The notes beneath the pieces are model-generated. The model saw nothing but the letters and a program-made list of their open reading frames with translations, did no database searches and was not told where the DNA came from. Below, one piece after another: positions 35,998 through 44,630 of a stretch of DNA of 64,000 nucleotides. The position numbers and the translations under genes were made by a program. Each line of letters opens with the position of its first letter. Position 1 is the first letter of the stretch. This DNA is from Flavobacterium sp. WC2421 (GTDB lineage Bacteria; Bacteroidota; Bacteroidia; Flavobacteriales; Flavobacteriaceae), in assembly GCF_040822115.1 (NCBI RefSeq), contig NZ_CP162004.1:558001-622000 (forward strand), written 5' to 3'.

Positions 35998-36720
35998 ATG
36001 TCAAAATTATATATTGTTCCCACGCCCATAGGTAATCTAGAAGACATGACTTTTAGAGCCATTCGGATTTTAAAAGAAGTCGATTTGATTCTGGCCGAAG
36101 ATACCCGTACTAGTGGCAAACTCTTAAAGCATTTTGAGATTGGCACCCATATGTACAGTCATCACATGCACAATGAGCACAAAACCGTAGAGAATTTGAT
36201 CTCCCGATTGAAAGCTGGGGAAAACATTGCCTTAATTTCGGATGCTGGTACTCCAGCCATATCTGATCCAGGCTTTTTATTAACTCGCGCTTGTGTTGAG
36301 AATGGAGTTGAAGTAGAATGCTTACCTGGTGCCACCGCTTTTGTTCCCGCCTTAGTAAATAGTGGTTTACCTAATGATAAATTTGTTTTTGAAGGATTCT
36401 TACCTGACAAAAAAGGGAAACAAACCCGTTATTTGGCTTTAGCCGAAGAAACACGTACTATGATTTTGTATGTTTCACCGCATAAATTACTAAAAACATT
36501 AACGGAGTTTATTACTTATTTTGGTGAAGACAGACCTATTTGTGTTTGTAGAGAATTATCAAAAATGCATGAAGAAAATGTTCGTGGAACGGTTCGTGAA
36601 GTGTTAACCCATTTTGAAAAAACAGCGCCAAGAGGTGAAATTGTTGTTGTCGTTGGCGGAAAACCATTCGTTAAGGAAGTTAAAAAAAATAAAATCTCAA
36701 AAGAAGAAGATCAAGAATAA
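35998..36720 (+). CDS. rsmI: 16S rRNA (cytidine-1402-2'-O)-methyltransferase
   Basis: A 240-residue SAM-dependent methyltransferase of the tetrapyrrole-methylase fold. IVPTPIGNLEDMTFRAIRIL is at residues 6-25, and AEDTRTSGKLLKHF follows near 34-47. The GENIALISDAGTPAISDPG motif is near 74-92 and the LPGATAFVPAL motif near 110-120. It methylates the ribose at C1402 in the decoding centre. It is likely co-transcribed with the acidic gene upstream. Confidence 0.96.
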   Translation: MSKLYIVPTPIGNLEDMTFRAIRILKEVDLILAEDTRTSGKLLKHFEIGTHMYSHHMHNEHKTVENLISRLKAGENIALISDAGTPAISDPGFLLTRACVENGVEVECLPGATAFVPALVNSGLPNDKFVFEGFLPDKKGKQTRYLALAEETRTMILYVSPHKLLKTLTEFITYFGEDRPICVCRELSKMHEENVRGTVREVLTHFEKTAPRGEIVVVVGGKPFVKEVKKNKISKEEDQE

Positions 36721-36730
36721 AAACCATATT

Positions 36731-37075
36731 ATGACGATAGTATCTTATATCTCTATATTAAAAAATACGCCACAAGAAATAACATTTCCAGAAACTATTG
36801 CTGCAATTGAAGCCAATTATAACTTTACTCCTACTACTTTTCAAAACGGAAATCAACATAATGCAGCGGGAGAAAACTCAGGTTCATGTAAATTGTTTGC
36901 TTTCGCCAAATTGCAAAACTTAACTCCTGAAGAAACCTTATCATGTTTTGGAGCTTATTATTATGAAGACGTTTTGAAAAATCCTGAAGGAACGGATCAT
37001 CAAAACATTCGTAATTTCGTACTTCACGGTTGGGATGGAATCCAGTTTGAAGGCGAAGCATTGGAACTAAAATAA
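36731..37075 (+). CDS. HopJ-type III effector-like protein
   Basis: A 114-residue protein from the ATG at 36731. An apparently longer frame starting inside rsmI has a Lys-rich, non-coding-like front and is not used. The segments FPETIAAIEANYNFTPTTF and NAAGENSGSCKLFAFAK are characteristic of the HopJ family. That family is named after a Pseudomonas effector but is widespread in free-living bacteria without type III secretion. No effector role should be inferred here. Confidence 0.85.
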   Translation: MTIVSYISILKNTPQEITFPETIAAIEANYNFTPTTFQNGNQHNAAGENSGSCKLFAFAKLQNLTPEETLSCFGAYYYEDVLKNPEGTDHQNIRNFVLHGWDGIQFEGEALELK

Positions 37076-37091
37076 ATTATATAGAATTGAA

Positions 37092-37137
37092 GATTAACGA
37101 TTTTTGATTGCAGATATTAAATCACAAATCGTTAATC
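37092..37137. repeat. Inverted repeat with GATTAACGATTTTTGATT, copy 2
   Basis: The left arm GATTAACGATTTTTGATT (37092-37109) pairs with AATCACAAATCGTTAATC (37120-37137) with one mismatch. It sits between the HopJ-like gene and recJ. The left arm also occurs alone at 33925-33942. Confidence 0.6.
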
Positions 37138-37160
37138 GACATTCATAAATCACAAATCAA

Positions 37161-38849
37161 ATGCGTTGGACCATAAAACAAAAACCTTCTGAGGATAAGA
37201 TTAGGCATTTATCCACAACCTTGGGTGTAGAAGATTTTGTCGCCACTTTACTGGTGCAGCGCGGTATTGAAACTTTTGACCAAGCCAAAGCTTTTTTTCG
37301 CCCTTCGCTAGACCATTTACATGATCCCTTCTTAATGAAAGACATGGCTAAAGCCGTGGAAAGAATCGAACGTGCCATTGCAAATCAAGAAAATATTTTG
37401 GTTTTTGGGGATTATGATGTGGATGGAACTACCGCTGTTTCCCTAGTTTCTTCTTACCTTAAATCCTATTATCCTAATATTGCTACTTATATTCCAGATC
37501 GTTATTTGGAAGGATATGGCGTTTCCTTTAAAGGAATTGACTATGCCGATGACAATGGGATTTCATTAATTATCGCTTTGGATTGTGGTATTAAGTCCAT
37601 TGATCATGTCGCTTACGCAAAAGAAAGAAATATTGATTTCATCATTTGCGATCACCACAGACCAGGAGACTCTTTACCCGAAGCAGTCGCTGTCCTTGAC
37701 CCAAAAAGATCTGATTGTTCATATCCATACGATGAATTGTGTGGATGTGGTGTGGGTTTCAAATTAATACAAGCTTTAGGAAGTAATAGAGGGCAAACTA
37801 TCGATGATTTTATTCCGTATTTAGATTTAGTAGCAACTGCAATCGCCGCCGATATTGTACCTATGACCGGTGAAAATCGAGTGTTAGCTTATTTTGGTTT
37901 ACAAGTTATTAATGAAAATCCAAGGCCTGGAATTAAGGCTTTAATTCACCAAATAAAGAAACAAACCCTTGACATCACCGATGTCGTTTTTATCATAGCG
38001 CCTCGAATCAATGCAGCTGGCAGAATAAAACACGGAAATCATGCTGTGGAATTATTAACCGAATTCAATTTTGAACAAGCACAACAATTTGCTTCCGAAA
38101 TTGAACAATACAATTCCGACCGTAAGGATTTAGACAAACAAATTACCAAAGAAGCGCTTTCGCAAATAGAAGAAAATCAGGAAAAAGAGCGATTTACCTC
38201 TGTAGTCTTTCAAGAAGATTGGCACAAAGGCGTCATTGGGATTGTCGCTTCAAGACTGATAGAAACCTATTATCGTCCCACCTTAGTATTTACAAAAAGT
38301 GGTGATAAATATGCAGCTTCGGCACGATCTGTCAAAGGGTTTGATGTGTATAATGCACTCGAAGCTTGCTCGGAACATTTGGAACAATTTGGTGGACATA
38401 TGTATGCCGCAGGAATGACATTGGCTGCAGAAAACTATGCTGTTTTTAAACAAGCATTTGAGCAGCAAGTACAAGAAACGATTCATCCGGATATGCGAAC
38501 ACCCGAAATCGAGATCGATGCCGAAATTAATTTTACTGACATTAGCCCAAAACTAACTCGGATTTTGAAACAATTTGAGCCTTTTGGACCACAAAATATG
38601 ACTCCCATTTTCCTCACTAAAAACATAAAAGATACGGGTTACGGAAAACCAATGGGACAAGAAGACGAACATATAAAATTGTTTATCAAACAAAACAATT
38701 CCGAAGGAATTCCAGCCATTGGTTTTGGACTAGGAAATAAAATGGATTTAACAACACATCAAAAACCATTTCAAGCCGTGTACTGCATTGATGAAAACGA
38801 ATGGAATGGTAAAGTAAGTTTACAGTTGCGATTAAGAGACATTAAATAA
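37161..38849 (+). CDS. recJ: Single-stranded-DNA-specific exonuclease RecJ
   Basis: A 562-residue DHH-family nuclease that degrades single-stranded DNA 5' to 3' in repair. Motif I reads FGDYDVDGTTA near residues 80-90. The DHH motif, CDHHRPGD, is near 156-163. The DHHA1 domain, with GGHMYAAGMTL, is near 410-420. The C-terminal OB domain is present. The length is normal. Confidence 0.96.
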   Translation: MRWTIKQKPSEDKIRHLSTTLGVEDFVATLLVQRGIETFDQAKAFFRPSLDHLHDPFLMKDMAKAVERIERAIANQENILVFGDYDVDGTTAVSLVSSYLKSYYPNIATYIPDRYLEGYGVSFKGIDYADDNGISLIIALDCGIKSIDHVAYAKERNIDFIICDHHRPGDSLPEAVAVLDPKRSDCSYPYDELCGCGVGFKLIQALGSNRGQTIDDFIPYLDLVATAIAADIVPMTGENRVLAYFGLQVINENPRPGIKALIHQIKKQTLDITDVVFIIAPRINAAGRIKHGNHAVELLTEFNFEQAQQFASEIEQYNSDRKDLDKQITKEALSQIEENQEKERFTSVVFQEDWHKGVIGIVASRLIETYYRPTLVFTKSGDKYAASARSVKGFDVYNALEACSEHLEQFGGHMYAAGMTLAAENYAVFKQAFEQQVQETIHPDMRTPEIEIDAEINFTDISPKLTRILKQFEPFGPQNMTPIFLTKNIKDTGYGKPMGQEDEHIKLFIKQNNSEGIPAIGFGLGNKMDLTTHQKPFQAVYCIDENEWNGKVSLQLRLRDIK

Positions 38850-38863
38850 TTGAGATTACCCAA

Positions 38864-40138
38864 ATGAAAAAAACACACGACCCCTACGCAGCCTTACGTT
38901 ATAAGGAATTCAACACTTTTTTATTATTGCGATTTGCTATGGTTTTTGCCTGGTCCATGCAATTTATTGTTATCGAATGGCAGGTTTATAGTTTAACGAA
39001 AGACCCACTTTCACTAGGAATTATAGGCTTAATGGAAATTATCCCTGCGGTTGCTATGGCTTTATTTGCAGGACATATTGTTGATCAAAATGAGAAAAAA
39101 GGCCTTCTCGTTAAATGTATTTTAGGTTTTTCAGTAATTAGTTTTGGTTTGTTTTTATTGACCTGGCCCACCATTGTAAGTGACTATTCAACAAGAGCTA
39201 TTTTGTATGGTATTTATTTTATGGTCTTCTTGGGCGGAATTGTACGTTCCTTTCTTGGCCCAACGATATTCTCCCTTTTATCCTTATTGGTTCCTAAAAA
39301 AGTGTATCCTAATGCTGCTACTTGGAGCAGTTCCGTTTGGCAAATTGGGTCTGTTTTAGGACCAGCTGTAGCTGGTTTTTCTATTACTTTGATTGGCGTG
39401 CACTGGTCGATGTGTTCTGTTTTTGCTTGTTCTGTTTTTGCACTGATTGCTTTAACTCAAATTGGTGCCAAGCCAATTTTGAATCCAAAAATTGGGGAAC
39501 CTATTATGGAAAGTTTGAAAGAAGGAGTAAAATTTGTTTTCAATAATAAAACCGTTTTGGGCGCATTATCACTGGATATGGTGGCGGTTCTATTTGGAGG
39601 AGCAGTGGCACTGTTGCCTATTTTTGCTCAAGATATTTTAAAAGTGGGACCCGAAGGTTTTGGTGTGCTGAGAGCAGCACCAGCTGTAGGTTCTTTTTTG
39701 ACATTAATAATTTCTGCTTATGTTCCCATGAATAAAAATGCGGGATTAAAGCTACTGGCAGCGATTTTTGCCTTTGGACTTTGTATCATTACTTTTGGAC
39801 TTTCAACTATTTTTGCTTTATCCGTATTTGCTTTGTTTTTAAGTGGTGCTGTAGATGGAATTTCGGTAGTGATACGACAAACCATTTTACAATTAAAAAC
39901 TCCCGATCACATGCGCGGCCGAGTTTCGGCAGTGAATTCTATTTTTGTAGGATCATCTAATGAATTGGGTGCTTTTGAAAGCGGTTTGACAGCTAAATTG
40001 ATGGGAACAGTAACATCGGTAGTATTTGGTGGAAGCATGACCTTGTTGATTGTTCTAGGAACTGGAATATTCTCTCCATCTTTTAGAAAACTAGATTTAC
40101 AAAAAGACATTGACGAACATGAAAAGGATGAATCTTAA
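38864..40138 (+). CDS. MFS transporter (MFS_3/enterobactin-exporter-like)
   Basis: A 424-residue protein with 12 predicted membrane spans and a start 14 bp behind recJ. The N-terminal YKEFNTFLLLRFAMVFAWSM and the loop DHMRGRVSAVNSIFVGSSNE match the EntS-like branch of the major facilitator superfamily, whose substrates are often siderophores or small metabolites. The substrate is unknown. The last 30 bp, including the stop, are repeated at 43022-43051 as part of the downstream tandem duplication. Confidence 0.9.
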   Translation: MKKTHDPYAALRYKEFNTFLLLRFAMVFAWSMQFIVIEWQVYSLTKDPLSLGIIGLMEIIPAVAMALFAGHIVDQNEKKGLLVKCILGFSVISFGLFLLTWPTIVSDYSTRAILYGIYFMVFLGGIVRSFLGPTIFSLLSLLVPKKVYPNAATWSSSVWQIGSVLGPAVAGFSITLIGVHWSMCSVFACSVFALIALTQIGAKPILNPKIGEPIMESLKEGVKFVFNNKTVLGALSLDMVAVLFGGAVALLPIFAQDILKVGPEGFGVLRAAPAVGSFLTLIISAYVPMNKNAGLKLLAAIFAFGLCIITFGLSTIFALSVFALFLSGAVDGISVVIRQTILQLKTPDHMRGRVSAVNSIFVGSSNELGAFESGLTAKLMGTVTSVVFGGSMTLLIVLGTGIFSPSFRKLDLQKDIDEHEKDES

Positions 40139-40157
40139 ACTCATTTTAATATAATTT

Positions 40158-40202
40158 AAAAAAGTCGGTATTGAATCTCAGGATTTGTTACCGACTTTTT
40201 TG
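40158..40202 (+). terminator. Terminator after the MFS gene (unit boundary 1)
   Basis: AAAAAGTCGGTA pairs with TACCGACTTTTT. The whole hairpin is duplicated at 43071-43115, and a diverged version closes the second unit at 45102-45147. Confidence 0.85.
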
Positions 40203-40326
40203 TGAAAATCATTTTAAAAAGAAAAACAAAATATCACTAAAACTGGGTATTTCATTTGTAGTAAATTAGTCATAAGTTTGAAAACAATGTTTTTTATACG
40301 AAAAAACACTAATTTTAAATCATAGT

Positions 40327-41747
40327 ATGAAAGTAAAATTATTTACCCCCCCCATTTTTTAGGAATCTTCCTAGTTCTACTGCTCTTTTCTTGTACTAAA
40401 GATGAATTGCAGGACAGCAAAACGAATCCAATCATAAATCAACTAAAAAACGATTTAAAACTGGAGCAATTTACCAATAAAAACATGGCTGCTAATTTAG
40501 TTGTAAATTGGGAAACGTTCTCCAAAATAGAGAAAGACGGATTCGAAATTTATGAAATTGAAGTTTCTGAAAAAAAAGCAAGCGAAATCGAATCCAATTT
40601 ATTTCAAAATCAATTAAAATACGAATTGATTGCAATAAAAAAAGGAACAGAAATACATTCCTACTTAGTGGAGGCGTATACAAGTTTAAACCATACTTTA
40701 TTCGCTAATTCCATTGAAAATCTTAGTAACTTTACTGGGACACTAAATGTATTTCAATTAGATGGAACTTCAGTAGGACAACTAGTTATTTTTAATGGCC
40801 ATAGCAAAAATACTACTGAAAAAAGTGTAATAGAACCTTTGAATGAAGTCATCAACTTTTACAGTTACAAACAATCTCTAACCAATAAAGCACCCGAATG
40901 TGTGGAAACATATATTGTATATACGTATGCATTGGAAAACACGAACCATTATTCTTCAGTTACTGTTGGAAATTACACACAACTCACCTACAGAAATACG
41001 ACTCAAGAGACAATAATTACAACTTCTTTCATGAACACTCCCTACCCTTGTGGAACAAATGGAGATTCCTATTATATTCTATACAGAACTACAATCAATA
41101 GAGATGTAATTGATGAAGTAATTGACCCATGCGAAAAACTAAAAACTCAATATAATAACCTAACATATAAAGCAAAAATCGATGTCCTAAAAACACAAAC
41201 TGGAAAAACAAAAGAAAATGGCTATGCACAAACAAAGGACGGATCCTTCACTACTTTGACTGCAAATGGATCTGATGCCGTTACTTTGCCAAGAGACATT
41301 AACAGGATAGGTTATATGCACACTCATTTAGATTCCTATCAAAAAACAAATTCAGACGGAGATTTAATTGATGTTTTTCCTATTAAAATATTTTCTCCAG
41401 AAGATGTAAAACAGTTTTTAATATTAGTTGTTAATGCACAAAATTATGGCATACCTATTAGTGATACTTATGGCGTGATGGTGTCAAGTGCTGGAACCTA
41501 TCAACTAGGTTTTACTGGAAATGCAGCCAACATTAATGTAAAAACTAGCACTATTAATTGGGACGAGAGTTTAAACGAAATTTATAAAACAACAATTCTC
41601 GAAAATGGGTTGGAAAAAGGTTTATTAAAATTCTTAAAAGATAAAATAGGTATTGATGGTATTGACTTGTATAAAATTGAAGAAACAGGAAATCAAAAAA
41701 TAACATTGGATATTAACGGTGAAAAAGTAACAATAAATTGCAACTAA
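40327..41747 (+). CDS. Phase-variable surface lipoprotein with JAMM-like C-terminal tip (copy 1, OFF)
   Basis: The ATG at 40327 is followed by a run of eight C (40346-40353) and, as written, stops after 11 codons. The body lies in another frame. With 6 or 9 C it would read as one protein of about 473 residues. The start MKVKLFTP would run into the signal sequence FLGIFLVLLLFSC, followed by TKDE after the lipidated Cys. That fits the Bacteroidetes surface-export signal K(D/E)2. Residues up to about 255 are shared with copy 2. The remaining 215 residues are unique. They contain GYMHTHLDSY and FSPEDV, an HxH...SxxD arrangement like JAMM/MPN metallopeptidases. An in-frame TTG at 40407 would give an unsecreted form and is unlikely to be the real start. 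Confidence 0.8.
40346..40353 (+). repeat. Poly-C tract (C8), candidate phase-variation switch
   Basis: Eight C in an AT-rich genome, placed between codon 6 and the hydrophobic signal segment. Eight puts the ATG out of frame; nine (or six) would put it in frame. The homologous tract in copy 2 has seven. Confidence 0.75.
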
Positions 41748-41764
41748 AACAAAAAAATAAAAAC

Positions 41765-42340
41765 ATGAAAAAATTAGTACTGTTAGGATATATATTAACA
41801 ATTGCAATATCCTGTAAAGCCCAAACAATTGTACCTGTAGAAAAATCAATTGATTATATGATCGCTCAAAATGGTATACCTGAAGGGACTTATCTAAAAG
41901 ATGTAAATAATTTACTTGGCAAATATATAGGAACATGGAAAGGGACTTTTGAAAACAAAAATTATACATTTATAGTAAAAAAATATACTTGTAAACCACA
42001 AAATGTAACCTATGACAAATTACTTATACGATATCTAATCACTACTACTAATAATGTGATCATAGAAGACACCAGGAGTTTACCTGATACAAGTCCTTAT
42101 GTAATTAAAGGAGATTATTTCAGCAAAGATTTGACTTATTATGCATCAAATTATTACGGTAAGAATTCTGGTTGTGGTCAAAAAGGAACGGTATATATCC
42201 GTATGAAAAACGTAGCCAATACTGACATGTCTTTAACTTTTGAACCAGATAAAATCCTTTTAACTGAGGATAGTTGTCCAGGATTAAAGCTGGCTGAACA
42301 ATTATTGCCTAGAAACGGGATGCGATTAACAAAACAGTAA
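41765..42340 (+). CDS. DUF6705-type lipoprotein, companion of copy 1
   Basis: A 191-residue protein from the ATG at 41765; in-frame codons upstream are a leader artefact. The signal peptide ends ISCKAQ, giving lipidated Cys 17. The body with YLKDVNNLLGKYIGTWKG and ENKNYTFIVKKY resembles the Flavobacterium family DUF6705. It lies 17 bp after the copy 1 lipoprotein gene. Its place directly behind a variable tip suggests a partner or immunity role, which is an inference. Function is unknown. Confidence 0.7.
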   Translation: MKKLVLLGYILTIAISCKAQTIVPVEKSIDYMIAQNGIPEGTYLKDVNNLLGKYIGTWKGTFENKNYTFIVKKYTCKPQNVTYDKLLIRYLITTTNNVIIEDTRSLPDTSPYVIKGDYFSKDLTYYASNYYGKNSGCGQKGTVYIRMKNVANTDMSLTFEPDKILLTEDSCPGLKLAEQLLPRNGMRLTKQ

Positions 42341-42424
42341 AATGATAAAAAGTAAAACACAATAAACAGTTTCAGAAATTAAATAAGCAAAAACGTTATT
42401 TAAACTAATAAATTTAAATTATTT

Positions 42425-42461
42425 CCCTTTCAGCATTTTGAATACTGAAAGGGTTTGTTTT
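42425..42461 (+). terminator. Terminator after the DUF6705-type gene
   Basis: A 9-bp perfect stem CCCTTTCAG/CTGAAAGGG followed by TTTGTTTTTTT. Confidence 0.85.
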
Positions 42462-42547
42462 TTTAATTCTATATATCTTAAAAAAAACCTTATTGAATAA
42501 AAAACAACTATAGTATAAGTCAGATTGTAACCTTAAAAAACAAAAAT

Positions 42548-42961
42548 ATGAAAAACATACTCAAAATTCTAGCAATCCTTTTCCTTCTAATTAACTATAG
42601 TTGCAAAGCACAGCAAATGGTGCAAACACCTAATGATGCCCATAAATTAAAGACAAACGAACAGCAGTTTATCAACAAACCCCTTAAAGACCTGCTTAAA
42701 GAAATAAAACCCGAAATAAAAACTGCTTATGGAACTTTAGGAGATCCATCGTATTTTTCTTTTAGATTCATAGATTCTGAAGAGATAAAACGTAGACCGA
42801 TTGAAAACAACTCCTTAGGCTTATACTTTTACGTAAAAGAACCAATTGATTGGGACTTTACTAAAAGACCAACTGGTAAAGAATATTTTTGGACCAAAGA
42901 AGATGTTGAAAAATATGGTAATCTTACTGTAATACGTATTAAGGTAATTGGTAAAGATTAA
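42548..42961 (+). CDS. Small lipoprotein of unknown function
   Basis: A 137-residue protein with a lipoprotein signal ending NYSCKAQQ (lipidated Cys 20). The soluble body contains NKPLKDLLKEIKPEIKTAYG and ends in a beta-rich NLTVIRIKVIGKD. I do not recognise a family. It lies after the DUF6705-type gene and before the second duplicated block, hence inside unit 1. It may be a second accessory or immunity-like gene. Confidence 0.65.
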   Translation: MKNILKILAILFLLINYSCKAQQMVQTPNDAHKLKTNEQQFINKPLKDLLKEIKPEIKTAYGTLGDPSYFSFRFIDSEEIKRRPIENNSLGLYFYVKEPIDWDFTKRPTGKEYFWTKEDVEKYGNLTVIRIKVIGKD

Positions 42962-43070
42962 AGCTTTTAAAATTGTAATAAAACAGAAGCTTCTTAGTCA
43001 AAAACTACATCTAAAAAAAATATTGACGAACATGAAAAGGATGAATCTTAAACTCATTTTAATATAATTT

Positions 43071-43115
43071 AAAAAAGTCGGTATTGAATCTCAGGATTTG
43101 TTACCGACTTTTTTG
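43071..43115 (+). terminator. Duplicated terminator (unit boundary 2)
   Basis: Identical to the hairpin after the MFS gene; here it closes unit 1. Confidence 0.85.
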
Positions 43116-43239
43116 TGAAAATCATTTTAAAAAGAAAAACAAAATATCACTAAAACTGGGTATTTCATTTGTAGTAAATTAGTCATAAGTTTGAAAACAA
43201 TGTTTTTTATACGAAAAAACACTAATTTTAAATCATAGT

Positions 43240-44623
43240 ATGAAAGTAAAATTATTTACCCCCCCATTTTTTAGGAATCTTCCTAGTTCTACTGCTCTTT
43301 TCTTGTACTAAAGATGAATTGCAGGACAGCAAAACGAATCCAATCATAAATCAACTAAAAAACGATTTAAAACTGGAGCAATTTACCAATAAAAACATGG
43401 CTGCTAATTTAGTTGTAAATTGGGAAACGTTCTCCAAAATAGAGAAAGACGGATTCGAAATTTATGAAATTGAAGTTTCTGAAAAAAAAGCAAGTGAAAT
43501 CGAATCCAATTTATTTCAAAATCAATTAAAATACGAATTGATTGCAATAAAAAAAGGAACAGAAATACATTCCTACTTAGTGGAGGCGTATACAAGTTTA
43601 AACCATACTTTATTCGCTAATTCCATTGAAAATCTTAGTAACTTTACTGGGACACTAAATGTATTTCAATTAGATGGAACTCCAGTAGGACAACTAGTTA
43701 TTTTTAATGGCCATAGCAAAAATACTACTGAAAAAAGTGTAATAGAACCTTTGAATGAAGTCATCAACTTTTACAGTTACAAACAATCTCTAACCAATAA
43801 AGCACCCGAATGTGTGGAAACATATATTGTATATACGTATGCATTGGAAAACACGAACCATTATTCTTCAGTTACTGTTGGAAATTACACACAACTCACC
43901 TACAGAAATACGACTCAAGAGACAATAATTACAACTTCTTTCATGAACACTCCCTACCCTTGTGGAACAAATGGAGATTCCTATTATATTCTATACAGAA
44001 CTACAATCAATAGAGATGTGGTAGATGAAATAGTGGATGATGTAGTCTTTTTTATTGGTCCTTCAAATAAAATTTCAAACATTAATGATTATTTAAAATG
44101 TTTTAATTTAGCACAAAGTGCACAACTTACCATATATGTAGATCAACCAACTGCTAATAGTTCTGTTCCTTGGTCTGGTTCACTTACAGATCCAAATGTT
44201 GGACATACCTTTATTGCAATACAGCAAGGAGGAATCAGAAGGGTTTTGGGATATTATCCAAATAGTACAGTAAGTATTGCATATCCCAATGATTCAAAAG
44301 CATTTGGTAATGATCAAGGACATATATCTGATGTTAGTTTATCAATCCCGATAAATTCAACTCAATTACTTAATGTAATTGGTTATGCAAATAATGCTCC
44401 TTCAACTTATAATTTAAATACATATAATTGCACGGATTTTGCAATTGCAATAGGAAATTTAGTTGGTCTAAATTTACCAGATTCATATGGCACATGGACT
44501 GGTGGTGGCGGAAGTAATCCGGGGCAATTAGGGCAAAATATAAGAAACATGTCGCTACCTACCAATGCTAACAGGCAAACAACTGGTGCAAATTCAGCTA
44601 CTAATACAGGAACTTGTAATTAA
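43240..44623 (+). CDS. Phase-variable surface lipoprotein with papain-like C-terminal tip (copy 2, OFF)
   Basis: The same design as copy 1. The ATG at 43240 is followed by seven C (43259-43265), and translation as written ends after 23 codons. With 6 C, or 9, a full protein of about 460 residues would be made, with the same FSC lipobox and TKDE surface signal. After the shared part comes a distinct tip of about 200 residues. It has VGHTFIAIQ, then YNLNTYNCTDFAIAIGNLVG and a GTWTGGGGSNPGQLG tail. The order His then Asn-Cys resembles permuted papain-like (NlpC/LRAT-type) thiol enzymes. Catalytic activity is an inference. Confidence 0.8.
43259..43265 (+). repeat. Poly-C tract (C7), candidate phase-variation switch
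   Basis: The counterpart of the C8 tract at 40346-40353; seven C leave the ATG out of frame with the lipoprotein body. Confidence 0.75.
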
Positions 44624-44630
44624 AAAAATA

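Larger units (their letters stand above)
40109..41107 (+). repeat. Direct repeat, copy 1 (MFS tail, terminator, promoter, lipoprotein N-terminal part)
   Basis: 999 bp, almost identical to 43022-44019. Differences seen are one C in the poly-C tract, a C/T change in a Glu-Ser-Glu-Ile codon region, and one T/C change (Ser or Pro in the GT(S/P)VGQL segment). Homology stops abruptly at the codons for RDV, inside an interdomain linker. Confidence 0.95.
43022..44019 (+). repeat. Direct repeat, copy 2
   Basis: 998 bp repeating 40109-41107. It begins with the last 30 bp of the MFS coding sequence (now without an MFS gene), then the same terminator, upstream region and lipoprotein N-terminal part. This direction shows that copy 2 was derived by duplication from the copy next to the MFS gene. 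Confidence 0.95.

Noticed and set aside
36614..36730. N-terminal extension of the HopJ-like protein into rsmI
   Set aside because: The extra residues are a shadow of the Lys-rich end of rsmI read in another frame. The ATG at 36731 gives the normal family length.
40407..41747. TTG at 40407 as the true start of the copy 1 gene
   Set aside because: It would remove a perfectly formed lipoprotein signal peptide that is encoded directly upstream in the same frame. The poly-C slippage model explains the missing ATG better.
40109..44019. Insertion sequence or transposon as cause of the duplicated block
   Set aside because: No transposase, terminal inverted repeats or target duplications are seen; simple tandem duplication followed by tip replacement explains the layout.
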